From Burkholderia pseudomultivorans (GTDB lineage: Bacteria > Pseudomonadota > Gammaproteobacteria > Burkholderiales > Burkholderiaceae), in assembly GCF_001718415.1 (NCBI RefSeq), contig NZ_CP013378.1, forward strand, positions 2,046,001-2,110,000: DNA of 64,000 nucleotides, given 5' to 3'. Positions within the stretch are counted from its first letter, which is position 1, and every line of letters begins with the position of its first letter. The notes below the pieces were generated by a model. That model was not told the DNA's origin, made no database searches, and saw only the letters and a program-made list of their open reading frames with translations. Below are positions 27,469 to 35,653 of this stretch, one piece after another. Both the position numbers and the translations under genes were made by a program.

Positions 27469-30400
27469 ATGAGTGATACCTCAGGCAATCGGTTGATTGA
27501 AATATTTTTTGATCACAATGAAAATCTGTCGGATAAATGGGAGCAATATCTCCATATTTACGACATGGAGCTGAGGGAGTTCGCCGAGCGAGCGCAGCCC
27601 GTTAGCCTTCTGGAAATCGGTGTGCAGAATGGCGGCTCGCTGCAGGTTTGGAAGAAATATTTTGCGACCGGCTCTCGCATTGTTGGTATAGATATCGAAG
27701 AAGCCTGTGGAAAGTTGGATCTCGGTGAAAATATCGAGGTCATGGTGGGCGATGCGTCAGATCCCGCGCAGATTCAACAATTGCTTGGTGAAGAGACGTT
27801 TGATGTTATTGTCGACGATGGGTCGCATCGATCGGATCATATCGTCGCTACGTTTCGGGCATGTTTCGACCGGTTGCGCGCCGGGGGCGTGTTCATAATC
27901 GAGGACATCCACTGCAGTTATATGGCATCGCATTTGGGCGGTTTTCGCAAGCGGGAAGCAGCCATCGAGATGCTCAAGGGAGTGGTTGACGCGGTCAATT
28001 TCGACCATGTTGAAACGGACGCGTTTTCCTTGCTGGCCGACGACGAGCGCGCCTACCTGGAACATCTGAACCGCGAGGTGGCTAGCATATCGTTCTACGA
28101 TTCTGTTGTGGTCGTGCGGAAGCTGATGTCACCGAAGACGCGGCCATTTCGCCGAATCATGACCGGCAAAAGAGTCCCGGTGGCAGATCCGTCGGCAGCT
28201 ATCGCAGGAGAGTCTCCCGCGAGGTTGCGAGAATTCGTCCTGTCGTCTGCTGCGACAGGCACAATCGGGCCGCTGATCATGGAATCTCTGGCATCAGCAC
28301 GGGAAGATCTAGAGCGAATCCGCATCGAAAGGGACAGTTTTGTCGCTGAAGCGGAAGTGGCGGCACGTGCAGCGTCTGCTGCAGCGGACGAGAATGAACG
28401 GTTGCGCAAGGAACAGGAACTCATAAAAGAGGCTCGCGCGTCCGCTGACGCCGAAATCCGGCGGCTGCGTGCTGCGTCGTTTCTCGCGGAACAGTCGAGT
28501 CAGGATGCCGCGAGGGAAATTCGTGCTCTTAAAGAGGAGCGTGGCGAACTCGCTGCCAGAGCGCATGCGCTGAGCGGTGAAGTGACGTCTCTGGAAAATC
28601 AGCTGGCCGAAATCATGCGCAGTACGTCTTGGCGATTTGGCGCACCTGTGCGCGTGATCGGGACGCAACTTATGCATCGCTCCGGCGCAGTGAAGCGAGT
28701 AATGAATGCAAAACGTGTTGCGGGCGGATGGGCGCCATTGCTGCGAATTGTGCGCCGGACGTTGCGAGAGCAAGGGTGGCGCGGGGTACAGCAACGCGCA
28801 CGGCAGTTTGACGGCGATCGAGTGGGGCTTCCTCGGCCAAATGCGCTGCAGGAGCGCATGACCCACACGCTGTCTGATATCGCGGTTCGTTTTGGGCCGG
28901 TACCGGTGAATCGTCGGGTCACGGAGTCGTCGGATGGTCCGACCATTTCGCTACTGATGCCGGTATATCGAACGCCATTAGATGCGCTGCGTCAGGCGAT
29001 TGTTTCCGTCATGCAACAAACCTATCAGCGGTGGGAGCTTTGCATTGTCGATGACGCCTCGAACGACAGCCAACTGCTCGACGTCCTGAATGAGTTTGCA
29101 CGCAAGGATACGCGCATCAAGGTCAAGATTGCGGATGCGAATGGAGGAATTTCCGCCGCAACTAACCAAGCGTATTCTATGGCGACGGGCGACTTTATTG
29201 CGCTCTTCGACCACGACGATCTATTGACGCATGACGCGCTGTCCGAGGTGGTTGCTGCGATTGCGAGTAATCCAACTGCCGATCTGTTTTATTCGGATGA
29301 ATGCAAGGTGGATCCGCATGGGTCGCCGCTCGAAGTACTATCGAAGCCAGATTGGAGTCCGCTTCTGATGAATTCGTCGATGTACATCGGCCATTTATCG
29401 GTGTATCGACGTAGTCTGATGGAGCGCGTTGGCGGTTTTCGCAGCGAATTCGATTTTTCTCAGGATTACGACTTTGCCCTGCGCGCAATGGAATTGACGA
29501 ATCAAGTCGTTCATATTCCGAAGGTACTCTATGGATGGCGAATGATCGCTGCTTCCGGAGCCGCAGGGGGGAAACCGTATGCGCGTATCAGTAATGTCAA
29601 TGCGTTGCAGTCGGCGGCGGACAGGCGAAATATGAAGGCGAAGGCAATCCCTTTGCCGACCGCGAATTATCTTGAGTGGGACGAGGCGGCGATCAACGGA
29701 TTTGTGTCGATCGTTATACCCTCCGACAACGCGAATAATATTAAAGAGTCGATTGAGTCGATCGTAAGCGAAACTGATTATCAAAATTGGGAAGTGCTTG
29801 TGGTGACGAATTCGGCGATCGTCGATCGGTTGTCGTCTGAGCGTGCAGATAAGCGAATTCGATATATTCGATATGATAAGCCGTTTAATTTCTCGGACAA
29901 GTGTAATGTTGGTGCTGCCGCTGCGAGTGGCGATTTCCTGATTTTTTATAATGATGATGTTCGTGTTATAACGAGAAAATGGATTCAACGAATCCTCGAG
30001 TTGTTGCAGCAGAAAGGTGTTGGGGCTGTTGCGCCCAAGATGTTGTATGAAGATGGAACCATTCAGCACGCGGGGATGGTAACCGGAGTAAGGCGCCTCG
30101 TTGGTACGGCATTCCATTGCCTCGATTCTCAAACGACGCTTCATTATAATCTTGCGCAATCCATTCGTGAGGTTTCGGTGTTGTGCGGGGCGTGTATTGC
30201 AGTAAAGAAGCAAGTTTTTGATGAGATTGATGGCTTCGATGCTGTTAATGCGGCAATATCACATTCGGATGTTGACTTGTGCTTTAAAATCCGTGATCGT
30301 GGGCTGACTTGCGTGTATACGCCCTACGCGGAACTTACTCATATTGGTCACGTATCGATCGCGGAAACTGAAAAAGCACAGCAAAAGGCTGCTCGTCCTT

Positions 30401-31626
30401 TCAAGCAGGACAAGGCCGACATTAATATGCTGCGACGTTGGCCATGGTTCATTGCCGACGATCCATATTTCACGAAGCCGATGCGGGAGCAATTGTTTCA
30501 CGATTCGCCGGAGAAATTTCAGATTTTTGCGCCGCGTGAGCCTGCACGCCAAGGTGGGCGCGATATATTGCTCCTTGCTCATGATCTGACGATGAGTGGA
30601 GCGCCAAGATTGCTATTCGAGATGGCTATCTTCCTAAAGCACTGCGGGCATTTTGTGGTTGTGGCAACGCCGGCGGATGGGGCCTATCGGAAGCCGCTTG
30701 TTGAGCATGGTATTCCAGTCATTTGCGATGAGCTGGTGCTGACCGGTTCGGACCATCTATTTGACCTTGCGAAGAATTTCGATGTCGTTATAGGCAACAC
30801 TGTGCTGTGTTGGAAGGATATCGATCGGTTGGCGGGCTATACGAAAACCTACCTTTATAGCCACGAGTCGCAAATTGTCTCTGATCATTTTGCCGGATTG
30901 CCTGGATTTGGGGCGGCCATAAAATCTGCGACCGGAGTGATCGCTGCGAGTACGCGAGCAGCGAGTCATCTTCGGAGATTTCGCGATAAAATCGATATTC
31001 TTCCCGGATATGGGGCGGATGATCTGCCTTGGAAGAAATATGACGCACCTATAGCAGATGCAGTAATTTCCGTAACGCTCATTGGGTCCAAGGAGTCGAG
31101 AAAGGGGCAAGATATCGCAGTAGAAGCGTTGCGTATGTTGTCGAGTCGCTATCGCAAACACAAGGTGGTTTTGCGGCTGTATGGGCGTAATCATGAATCG
31201 GCCTTTGTCGCTAGACTGGAGAAGCTGGTCGCCGATATGCCCGATGTCGAGCTTGGTCCGGAGTTGCCGCACGACGCCTATATCGAGGCATTGAGGGCGT
31301 CTGATATTGTCCTGTCAGCGGCCCGCGACGATACGTTGCCGCTGGTATCACTGGATGCGTTGGCGCTAGGCAGAATTATGGTCTGCACCCGCGAGACAGG
31401 GACGTCAGATTTTCTCGAGGAGGGTGTGTCTGGATTTGTCGCCACACAGGCTTCGCCTGAAGCGGTTGCGGCGGGATTGGAGCGAGCGCTCGACCGAATT
31501 GCGGATTGGCCGGCCATCGGCGCCAAAGCTCGCTCCGTGTTCGAAGAGAATTTCACAAAGCACAGTTTCCATCAGAGAACTCTTTCCCTTCTGGGCTTGC
31601 AAGAAGAGGGCGTAAAGGCAGTATGA
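27469..31626 (+). CDS. large fusion: methyltransferase, coiled coil, two GT2 domains and a GT4 domain
   Basis: This encodes 1385 residues. The ATG at 27469 has AAAGG upstream; a GTG nine codons earlier is less likely. Domains in order: a class I SAM methyltransferase at about 45-220 (LLEIGVQNGG, DVIVDDGSH); a charged heptad-rich coiled coil at about 270-380 ending in STSWRFGAPVRV; a family 2 transferase at about 490-740 (ISLLMPVYRTP, LFDHDDLL); a second family 2 transferase at about 744-960 (FYNDDV, SHSDVDLCFKIRD); and a GT4 GT-B domain at about 1030-1370. It could build and methylate much of the repeat unit and set chain length. Low-GC codon usage points to acquisition. Confidence 0.88.
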   Translation: MSDTSGNRLIEIFFDHNENLSDKWEQYLHIYDMELREFAERAQPVSLLEIGVQNGGSLQVWKKYFATGSRIVGIDIEEACGKLDLGENIEVMVGDASDPAQIQQLLGEETFDVIVDDGSHRSDHIVATFRACFDRLRAGGVFIIEDIHCSYMASHLGGFRKREAAIEMLKGVVDAVNFDHVETDAFSLLADDERAYLEHLNREVASISFYDSVVVVRKLMSPKTRPFRRIMTGKRVPVADPSAAIAGESPARLREFVLSSAATGTIGPLIMESLASAREDLERIRIERDSFVAEAEVAARAASAAADENERLRKEQELIKEARASADAEIRRLRAASFLAEQSSQDAAREIRALKEERGELAARAHALSGEVTSLENQLAEIMRSTSWRFGAPVRVIGTQLMHRSGAVKRVMNAKRVAGGWAPLLRIVRRTLREQGWRGVQQRARQFDGDRVGLPRPNALQERMTHTLSDIAVRFGPVPVNRRVTESSDGPTISLLMPVYRTPLDALRQAIVSVMQQTYQRWELCIVDDASNDSQLLDVLNEFARKDTRIKVKIADANGGISAATNQAYSMATGDFIALFDHDDLLTHDALSEVVAAIASNPTADLFYSDECKVDPHGSPLEVLSKPDWSPLLMNSSMYIGHLSVYRRSLMERVGGFRSEFDFSQDYDFALRAMELTNQVVHIPKVLYGWRMIAASGAAGGKPYARISNVNALQSAADRRNMKAKAIPLPTANYLEWDEAAINGFVSIVIPSDNANNIKESIESIVSETDYQNWEVLVVTNSAIVDRLSSERADKRIRYIRYDKPFNFSDKCNVGAAAASGDFLIFYNDDVRVITRKWIQRILELLQQKGVGAVAPKMLYEDGTIQHAGMVTGVRRLVGTAFHCLDSQTTLHYNLAQSIREVSVLCGACIAVKKQVFDEIDGFDAVNAAISHSDVDLCFKIRDRGLTCVYTPYAELTHIGHVSIAETEKAQQKAARPFKQDKADINMLRRWPWFIADDPYFTKPMREQLFHDSPEKFQIFAPREPARQGGRDILLLAHDLTMSGAPRLLFEMAIFLKHCGHFVVVATPADGAYRKPLVEHGIPVICDELVLTGSDHLFDLAKNFDVVIGNTVLCWKDIDRLAGYTKTYLYSHESQIVSDHFAGLPGFGAAIKSATGVIAASTRAASHLRRFRDKIDILPGYGADDLPWKKYDAPIADAVISVTLIGSKESRKGQDIAVEALRMLSSRYRKHKVVLRLYGRNHESAFVARLEKLVADMPDVELGPELPHDAYIEALRASDIVLSAARDDTLPLVSLDALALGRIMVCTRETGTSDFLEEGVSGFVATQASPEAVAAGLERALDRIADWPAIGAKARSVFEENFTKHSFHQRTLSLLGLQEEGVKAV

Positions 31627-31838
31627 ACTTGTGAAGTGTCTTGTGATGGGATGGAGTGACCGAGCGTTGTGTCGGGAACTCCATCCTTGGTTCCAGGGAG
31701 GAGTTCACATTCATTTTTCCGAGCCCTTAGTGAATTCCTGATATTGTTCACGGACGCAATATAGATGATCCCTTCCATAGGGACTCGCGGCGCCGGTTGA
31801 GATGTGATTTGATACGGCGAAAGTCGATCGCATCGTAA

Positions 31839-32630
31839 CTATAGGCGACGCAATGCATACAGGTTTTCGTTGACCGCTGATAGCCTTGCATCAATAGAGA
31901 ATTCCGCGGAGTGGGAGAGATGAACCAGCATTTCGTGGAATGCCGCCTCCGTCCATGCGTGGAAATGAGTGTTGCCGCGGTGCTCGTAAAGTATTTGAGC
32001 GCGCTTCTGAATCTCGTCCTCGGGAAGTTCTTCGCCGGTTAGTTCGGGATGGATGAAGCGGTAATGTTCTATGCATGCTTGTAGATAGGTGCCTTCCCCA
32101 TTGTCAATTTCATCGGCGAGCAAGTGCTCAATCGTTGTTGATTGACGACGTCTATCCCATGTCTGAGTGAGCTCGGGGACGACCAACAGAAATACACCTC
32201 CCCGCTTGAGACGTTTAATCGTTTGCTTGATAGCGCCAAACGGATTGAGCAGATGTTCGATAACGTGTGCGGAGATGACGAAATCCAGGCTGTCGAGGGC
32301 AACACCGTGGAGCGTTTGGGCGTCGATTTCGCCTGAGAGGGCGACCTTGTCCGTACCAAAGTACTTTTCGAGTCCCGTCCGATCGCGGATGTCGCCGTAA
32401 TAGCATGTCGCGGAGGTGGGTATCGGGAACGGTCTTGAACCGGCACCGAGTTCAATGCCGTACCCTTTCACGAATATTTGAGCCAAAGTGCGTCGAACGA
32501 CGTGGACTTCTTCAGCGCCTTTCCCCTCTTCAACCTCCCGTCGGTACCGGTGCAGGATGGCGCATCGAAGTGCTAGGTCGGATTTCTCGAAACTTTCCCA
32601 GAATGCCGGCGTCTCGTCTTCTCTTATCAT
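31839..32630 (-). CDS. class I SAM-dependent methyltransferase
   Basis: This encodes 263 residues. The SAM-binding motif is GIELGAGSRPFPIP near residues 58-71. LDFVISAHVIEHLLNPFGAI is the type 11 methyltransferase post-motif region. RLKRGGVFLLVVPEL follows. The substrate is unknown; a sugar hydroxyl of the O-antigen is the obvious guess. It runs opposite to the genes on both sides and is 163 bases downstream of the sulfotransferase-like gene, so the two may be one transcript. Codon usage is loose and GC is lower than the core. Confidence 0.82.
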   Translation of the reverse strand: MIREDETPAFWESFEKSDLALRCAILHRYRREVEEGKGAEEVHVVRRTLAQIFVKGYGIELGAGSRPFPIPTSATCYYGDIRDRTGLEKYFGTDKVALSGEIDAQTLHGVALDSLDFVISAHVIEHLLNPFGAIKQTIKRLKRGGVFLLVVPELTQTWDRRRQSTTIEHLLADEIDNGEGTYLQACIEHYRFIHPELTGEELPEDEIQKRAQILYEHRGNTHFHAWTEAAFHEMLVHLSHSAEFSIDARLSAVNENLYALRRL

Positions 32631-32793
32631 CAGCGTGCCCTCTCGGTCGGAGCACTTATTACATCGTCCTTGGGCGATAACCGCAATCGGGGATTGCCAC
32701 GCTAACCGCGGGTCTTAGCGGCGCGTGCTTACAATGTCGGCTACGAAGTCGACTATAACGATTGTTGTAGGCGGCGAAAGCTGGAGCTCTGAT

Positions 32794-33801
32794 TTAGCGG
32801 GGCGGTTTGAGCCAATCGCCAAGCGCCCTGAGTGGGCGAGTGAGCCGCCAGGACGTGGAGGCAGTTAATTGGGCGAGACGCCGCTCAAGAGCGTCGATGC
32901 GCGATGCCGACTCCTGCTGCAGTGCGGAAAGTTCGTTGTGGTGTTGATATCTGAGCGCTTCTTCGCGGTCCCGGAATGCTTCGGTCGCCCGAGCGGTTTG
33001 CGCTTGGAGTGCGGCTGTTTCTTGTTGTAGCCGCTCGATTTGAGCTGAGCGGCTTGCGGCTTCACCCCTTAGGCGGAGTAGTTCGCGCATGAGCGCGACT
33101 CTGCCGAGTTCGTCATGAGACGGGTACTCGATGCTGCGCGCGTTTTTTTTCTCCTGGTCGATTGCATTGACCTCCCTTCCTGTTCGTACTTTCGAGGCGT
33201 CGGCGAGACGAGTATGAGCGGCCATTGCTTGCTCACGCGAAGCGTGTGGGACAATGACGTCTGCTAATTTCGACCAGAGATAGTCAGAATCGTTAACCAA
33301 TCTGGGGAAGTCTAGAAAAATAATCGGGATATCTTTCTCAACGAGTGCTCGGACAGTTTCGTGGAAGCCAAGAGCCAGAATGCGCGCTTGGTCCACGGGG
33401 TTTAGTGAGTAGATCACACCGCCAGGGGTTTCTGCCCAATTCTCCCAGTGCGTCACGTCCGGAGGCAACTGGTCGTTTCCGTATCGTGCCCGCATCTCCA
33501 GGATGACCCGACTTGTAGCGGCTTCGACAAGGTTGCGCATTGGAATGATGACTGCGTCAAGAGTGATGTCGGACCGCGTAACCAGATCGTTGACCATCTC
33601 AAACAGCCAGGGCGACTTGACGACATACGGCAGTTGGCCACCTGGTGCAAGAACGTCCTCAAGCCCAGCGTTTGCGTTTTCGTCGAGCTGTTCGTGGGGA
33701 TTGGCCGTTAGCCGGGTTTCGAGCCCACATGCGGTGAGATATTGAACTAGGAAGCTGGTACCGGCGCGGCCGGTGCCGGCGATAACGAGATGATGTGTCA
33801 T
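32794..33801 (-). CDS. P-loop sulfotransferase-like protein with C-terminal coiled coil
   Basis: This encodes 335 residues. The N-terminus (HHLVIAGTGRAGTSFLVQYL) has the phosphosulfate-binding P-loop seen in sulfotransferase-like proteins; VVKSPWLF and the DAVIIPMRNLVEA segment are consistent with the PAPS-binding core. From about residue 230 there is a long Gln/Glu/Ala coiled coil, ending in ASTSWRLTRPLRALG. That closing motif recurs in the large fusion protein of this locus. It may sulfate or otherwise modify the O-chain, or be a membrane-associated adaptor. The enzymatic call is tentative. Confidence 0.65.
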   Translation of the reverse strand: MTHHLVIAGTGRAGTSFLVQYLTACGLETRLTANPHEQLDENANAGLEDVLAPGGQLPYVVKSPWLFEMVNDLVTRSDITLDAVIIPMRNLVEAATSRVILEMRARYGNDQLPPDVTHWENWAETPGGVIYSLNPVDQARILALGFHETVRALVEKDIPIIFLDFPRLVNDSDYLWSKLADVIVPHASREQAMAAHTRLADASKVRTGREVNAIDQEKKNARSIEYPSHDELGRVALMRELLRLRGEAASRSAQIERLQQETAALQAQTARATEAFRDREEALRYQHHNELSALQQESASRIDALERRLAQLTASTSWRLTRPLRALGDWLKPPR

Positions 33802-34159
33802 TGCTCTTGATAGGCTGGGAGTTCTGTCTTGAGAGGCTGCATATCGATGACAGTTCGACTCCGTTGATGATTTGCCAGTTGACGCTATGAAATGTAACGA
33901 CTCATAGAGTTGGCCGAGCGACGGTGTGGCGATCGATAAAGGTCGGGGCCGTGTGGACGAAGGCGTGACGACGGATATCAGGATGTCGCCAAGACGCGGA
34001 TGGAGAGGAGAGCCTTAGCTCACACATCGTATGCGTCAACTGTTGCTGGATGTCGGCCGATATCTTAACCGCTGCAACCACCGCGATGACCGGTCGAATC
34101 GATGCGATCGTTGCGGATTGTTACATAGCGTGGTGACGTAGAGAATATTGATCGGAAGG
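33802..34159. other. gene-free stretch left of the insertion sequence
   Basis: This 358-base gap lies between the divergent sulfotransferase-like gene and the insertion element. Base composition is intermediate. No reading frame with a start and plausible protein content crosses it, and stops occur in all forward frames. It presumably contains the sulfotransferase-like gene promoter. I see no terminator or repeat besides the five-base target copy at its end. Confidence 0.45.
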
Positions 34160-34194
34160 TGGAGCAGCCCCCTGAAACGCCGGACACAGTCACC
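34160..34194 (+). repeat. left terminal inverted repeat of the insertion sequence
   Basis: The left end begins TGGAG and shares CCGGACAC and a downstream CAC with the right end at equivalent spacing. The match is imperfect, as is usual for the IS2 group. The outer boundary is fixed by the adjoining GAAGG duplication. Confidence 0.85.
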
Positions 34195-34253
34195 CACTTA
34201 CAATAACGGGTAGGCATAAGACTGTGTTTTTGACTAACACCAGGCAGGAAGTG

Positions 34254-34619
34254 ATGGAAGTGTTGACGGGCCCGGAGCGCCGGCGGCGCTGGACGGCGGA
34301 GCAAAAGCTGGCGATGGTTCGCGAGAGTTTCGAACCAGGGAAGTCGGTTTCGATGGTCGCGCGGCAGCACGGCGTGAACCCGAACCAGCTGTTCCACTGG
34401 CGCAAGCTGTACCAGGATGGGAGCCTGTCAGCGGTCAAGGCTGGCGAGGAAGTGGTTCCGGCCTCAGAGCTGGCCGACGCGCTCAAGCAGATTCGCGAGC
34501 TGCAACGGATGCTCGGCAAGAAGACCATGGAGAACGAGATTCTCCGCGAAGCAGTCGAGTACGGCCGGGCAAAAAAATGGATAGCGCACTCGCCCTCGCT
34601 GCCGGAGGACGACCAGTGA
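34254..34619 (+). CDS. IS2-group transposase OrfA
   Basis: This encodes 121 residues. The ATG at 34254 follows AGGAA closely and gives the common start [13 protein letters not shown]; an upstream GTG at 34224 would add ten residues. A helix-turn-helix domain ([25 protein letters not shown]) binds the element ends, followed by a leucine-zipper-like helix ([23 protein letters not shown]) for multimerisation. It overlaps orfB by 43 bases. The run A AAA AAA at 34571-34577 is positioned for a -1 frameshift yielding the OrfAB transposase. Confidence 0.93.
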   Translation: MEVLTGPERRRRWTAEQKLAMVRESFEPGKSVSMVARQHGVNPNQLFHWRKLYQDGSLSAVKAGEEVVPASELADALKQIRELQRMLGKKTMENEILREAVEYGRAKKWIAHSPSLPEDDQ

Positions 34620-35464
34620 AACTGGTTTGTGAAGTTCTCGGCGTGTCGCGCTCGAACGTATCGGCACGACTGTCGCGTCCGGCGACGTGGCGCGATGGCC
34701 GTCAATCGCGGCAGACGGACGATGCGAGCGTGGTCGAGGAAATCCGCCGAGTCGTCGGCGATTTGCCCAGCTATGGCTATCGCCGGGTGTGGGGCTCGCT
34801 GCGCAATGAACGCATTGCTGCCGGACAGGTGCCGTTCAATGCGAAGCGCATCTATCGCATCATGCGCACTCACGGTCTGCTGATGCAACGGCGTCCAGCC
34901 CCGCCTCGGCCGCAACGTCGGCACGATGGCAAGGTGGCCGTCGCGCGCAGCAATCAGCGATGGTGCTCGGACGGCTTCGAGTTCCGCTGCGACAACGGCG
35001 AGCCGCTGCGGGTGACGTTTGCGCTGGATTGCTGCGACCGAGAGGCGATGAGCTGGGCAGCCACGACAGCAGGTCACAGCGGCGACATCGTGCGCGACGT
35101 GATGCTGGCTGCAGTGGAAAATCGGTTTGGCAACGAACTGCATACCCCGTCCGAAATCGAGTGGCTGAGCGACAACGGTTCGGGCTACACGGCCGACGAC
35201 ACGCGCCGGTTCGCAGTGGCCATCGGCCTGAAGCCATTGACCACACCGGTGTGCAGCCCACAAAGTAATGGGATGGCAGAGAGCTTCGTGAAGACGATGA
35301 AACGCGACTACGTCGCCTTCATGCCGAAGCCGGACGCAGCGACTGCCGCACGCAACTTGGCCATCGCGTTCGAGCATTACAACGAGAAGCATCCCCATAG
35401 CGCGCTGAAATACCGCTCGCCTCGCGAGTTCCGGCGCTCGATGGATTCAGCAACCTTAGTGTGA
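34577..35464 (+). CDS. IS2-group transposase OrfB (DDE integrase domain)
   Basis: This encodes 295 residues, read alone from ATG 34577 or as the C-terminal part of OrfAB after frameshifting. The N-terminal part has the HTH_21-like region ([12 protein letters not shown]). The retroviral-type integrase core has Asp132 in WCSDGFEF, Asp199 in WLSDNGSGY, and Glu235 in [11 protein letters not shown], with 35 residues between the last two, so all three catalytic residues are present. The frame is undamaged. Confidence 0.95.
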   Translation: MDSALALAAGGRPVKLVCEVLGVSRSNVSARLSRPATWRDGRQSRQTDDASVVEEIRRVVGDLPSYGYRRVWGSLRNERIAAGQVPFNAKRIYRIMRTHGLLMQRRPAPPRPQRRHDGKVAVARSNQRWCSDGFEFRCDNGEPLRVTFALDCCDREAMSWAATTAGHSGDIVRDVMLAAVENRFGNELHTPSEIEWLSDNGSGYTADDTRRFAVAIGLKPLTTPVCSPQSNGMAESFVKTMKRDYVAFMPKPDAATAARNLAIAFEHYNEKHPHSALKYRSPREFRRSMDSATLV

Positions 35465-35495
35465 TGCCGTGTCCGGGATTACAGGGTCAACTCCA
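35461..35495 (-). repeat. right terminal inverted repeat of the insertion sequence
   Basis: Read on the minus strand it begins TGGAGTTGACCCTG and includes CCGGACAC, mirroring the left end. It begins just inside the orfB stop codon. The GAAGG target copy follows at 35496-35500 and is part of a GAAGGAG sequence on the right flank. Confidence 0.85.
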
Positions 35496-35653
35496 GAAGG
35501 AGTGTTGACCGATTTACGCCGCATCCCTGTTTAAGTTGCAAGAGGCGGGGCCTACCGACGCTGGGACAGGGATTGCTCAAATGGATGCTTTTGAGCACAC
35601 TGCTAGCTTTCGCATCCGTCAGTCGTGATCGGGTGGAGAGGCGATTGACTGTC

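Larger units (their letters stand above)
34160..35495 (+). mobile_element. intact IS3-family insertion sequence, IS2 group
   Basis: The element is 1336 bases long. Imperfect terminal inverted repeats are visible: the left end starts TGGAGCAGCCCCCTGAAACG and the right end, read inward, starts TGGAGTTGACCCTGTAATCC; both continue into CCGGACAC. It is flanked by a perfect five-base direct repeat, GAAGG, at 34155-34159 and 35496-35500, the expected target duplication. It contains overlapping orfA and orfB with a -1 slippery run. All parts look functional, implying a fairly recent insertion within the O-antigen locus. Confidence 0.93.

Noticed and set aside
33802..34159. Search for a gene disrupted by the insertion sequence
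   Set aside because: Joining the flanks at one GAAGG copy leaves stop codons close to the junction in the forward frames and no protein resemblance, so an intergenic insertion is more likely.
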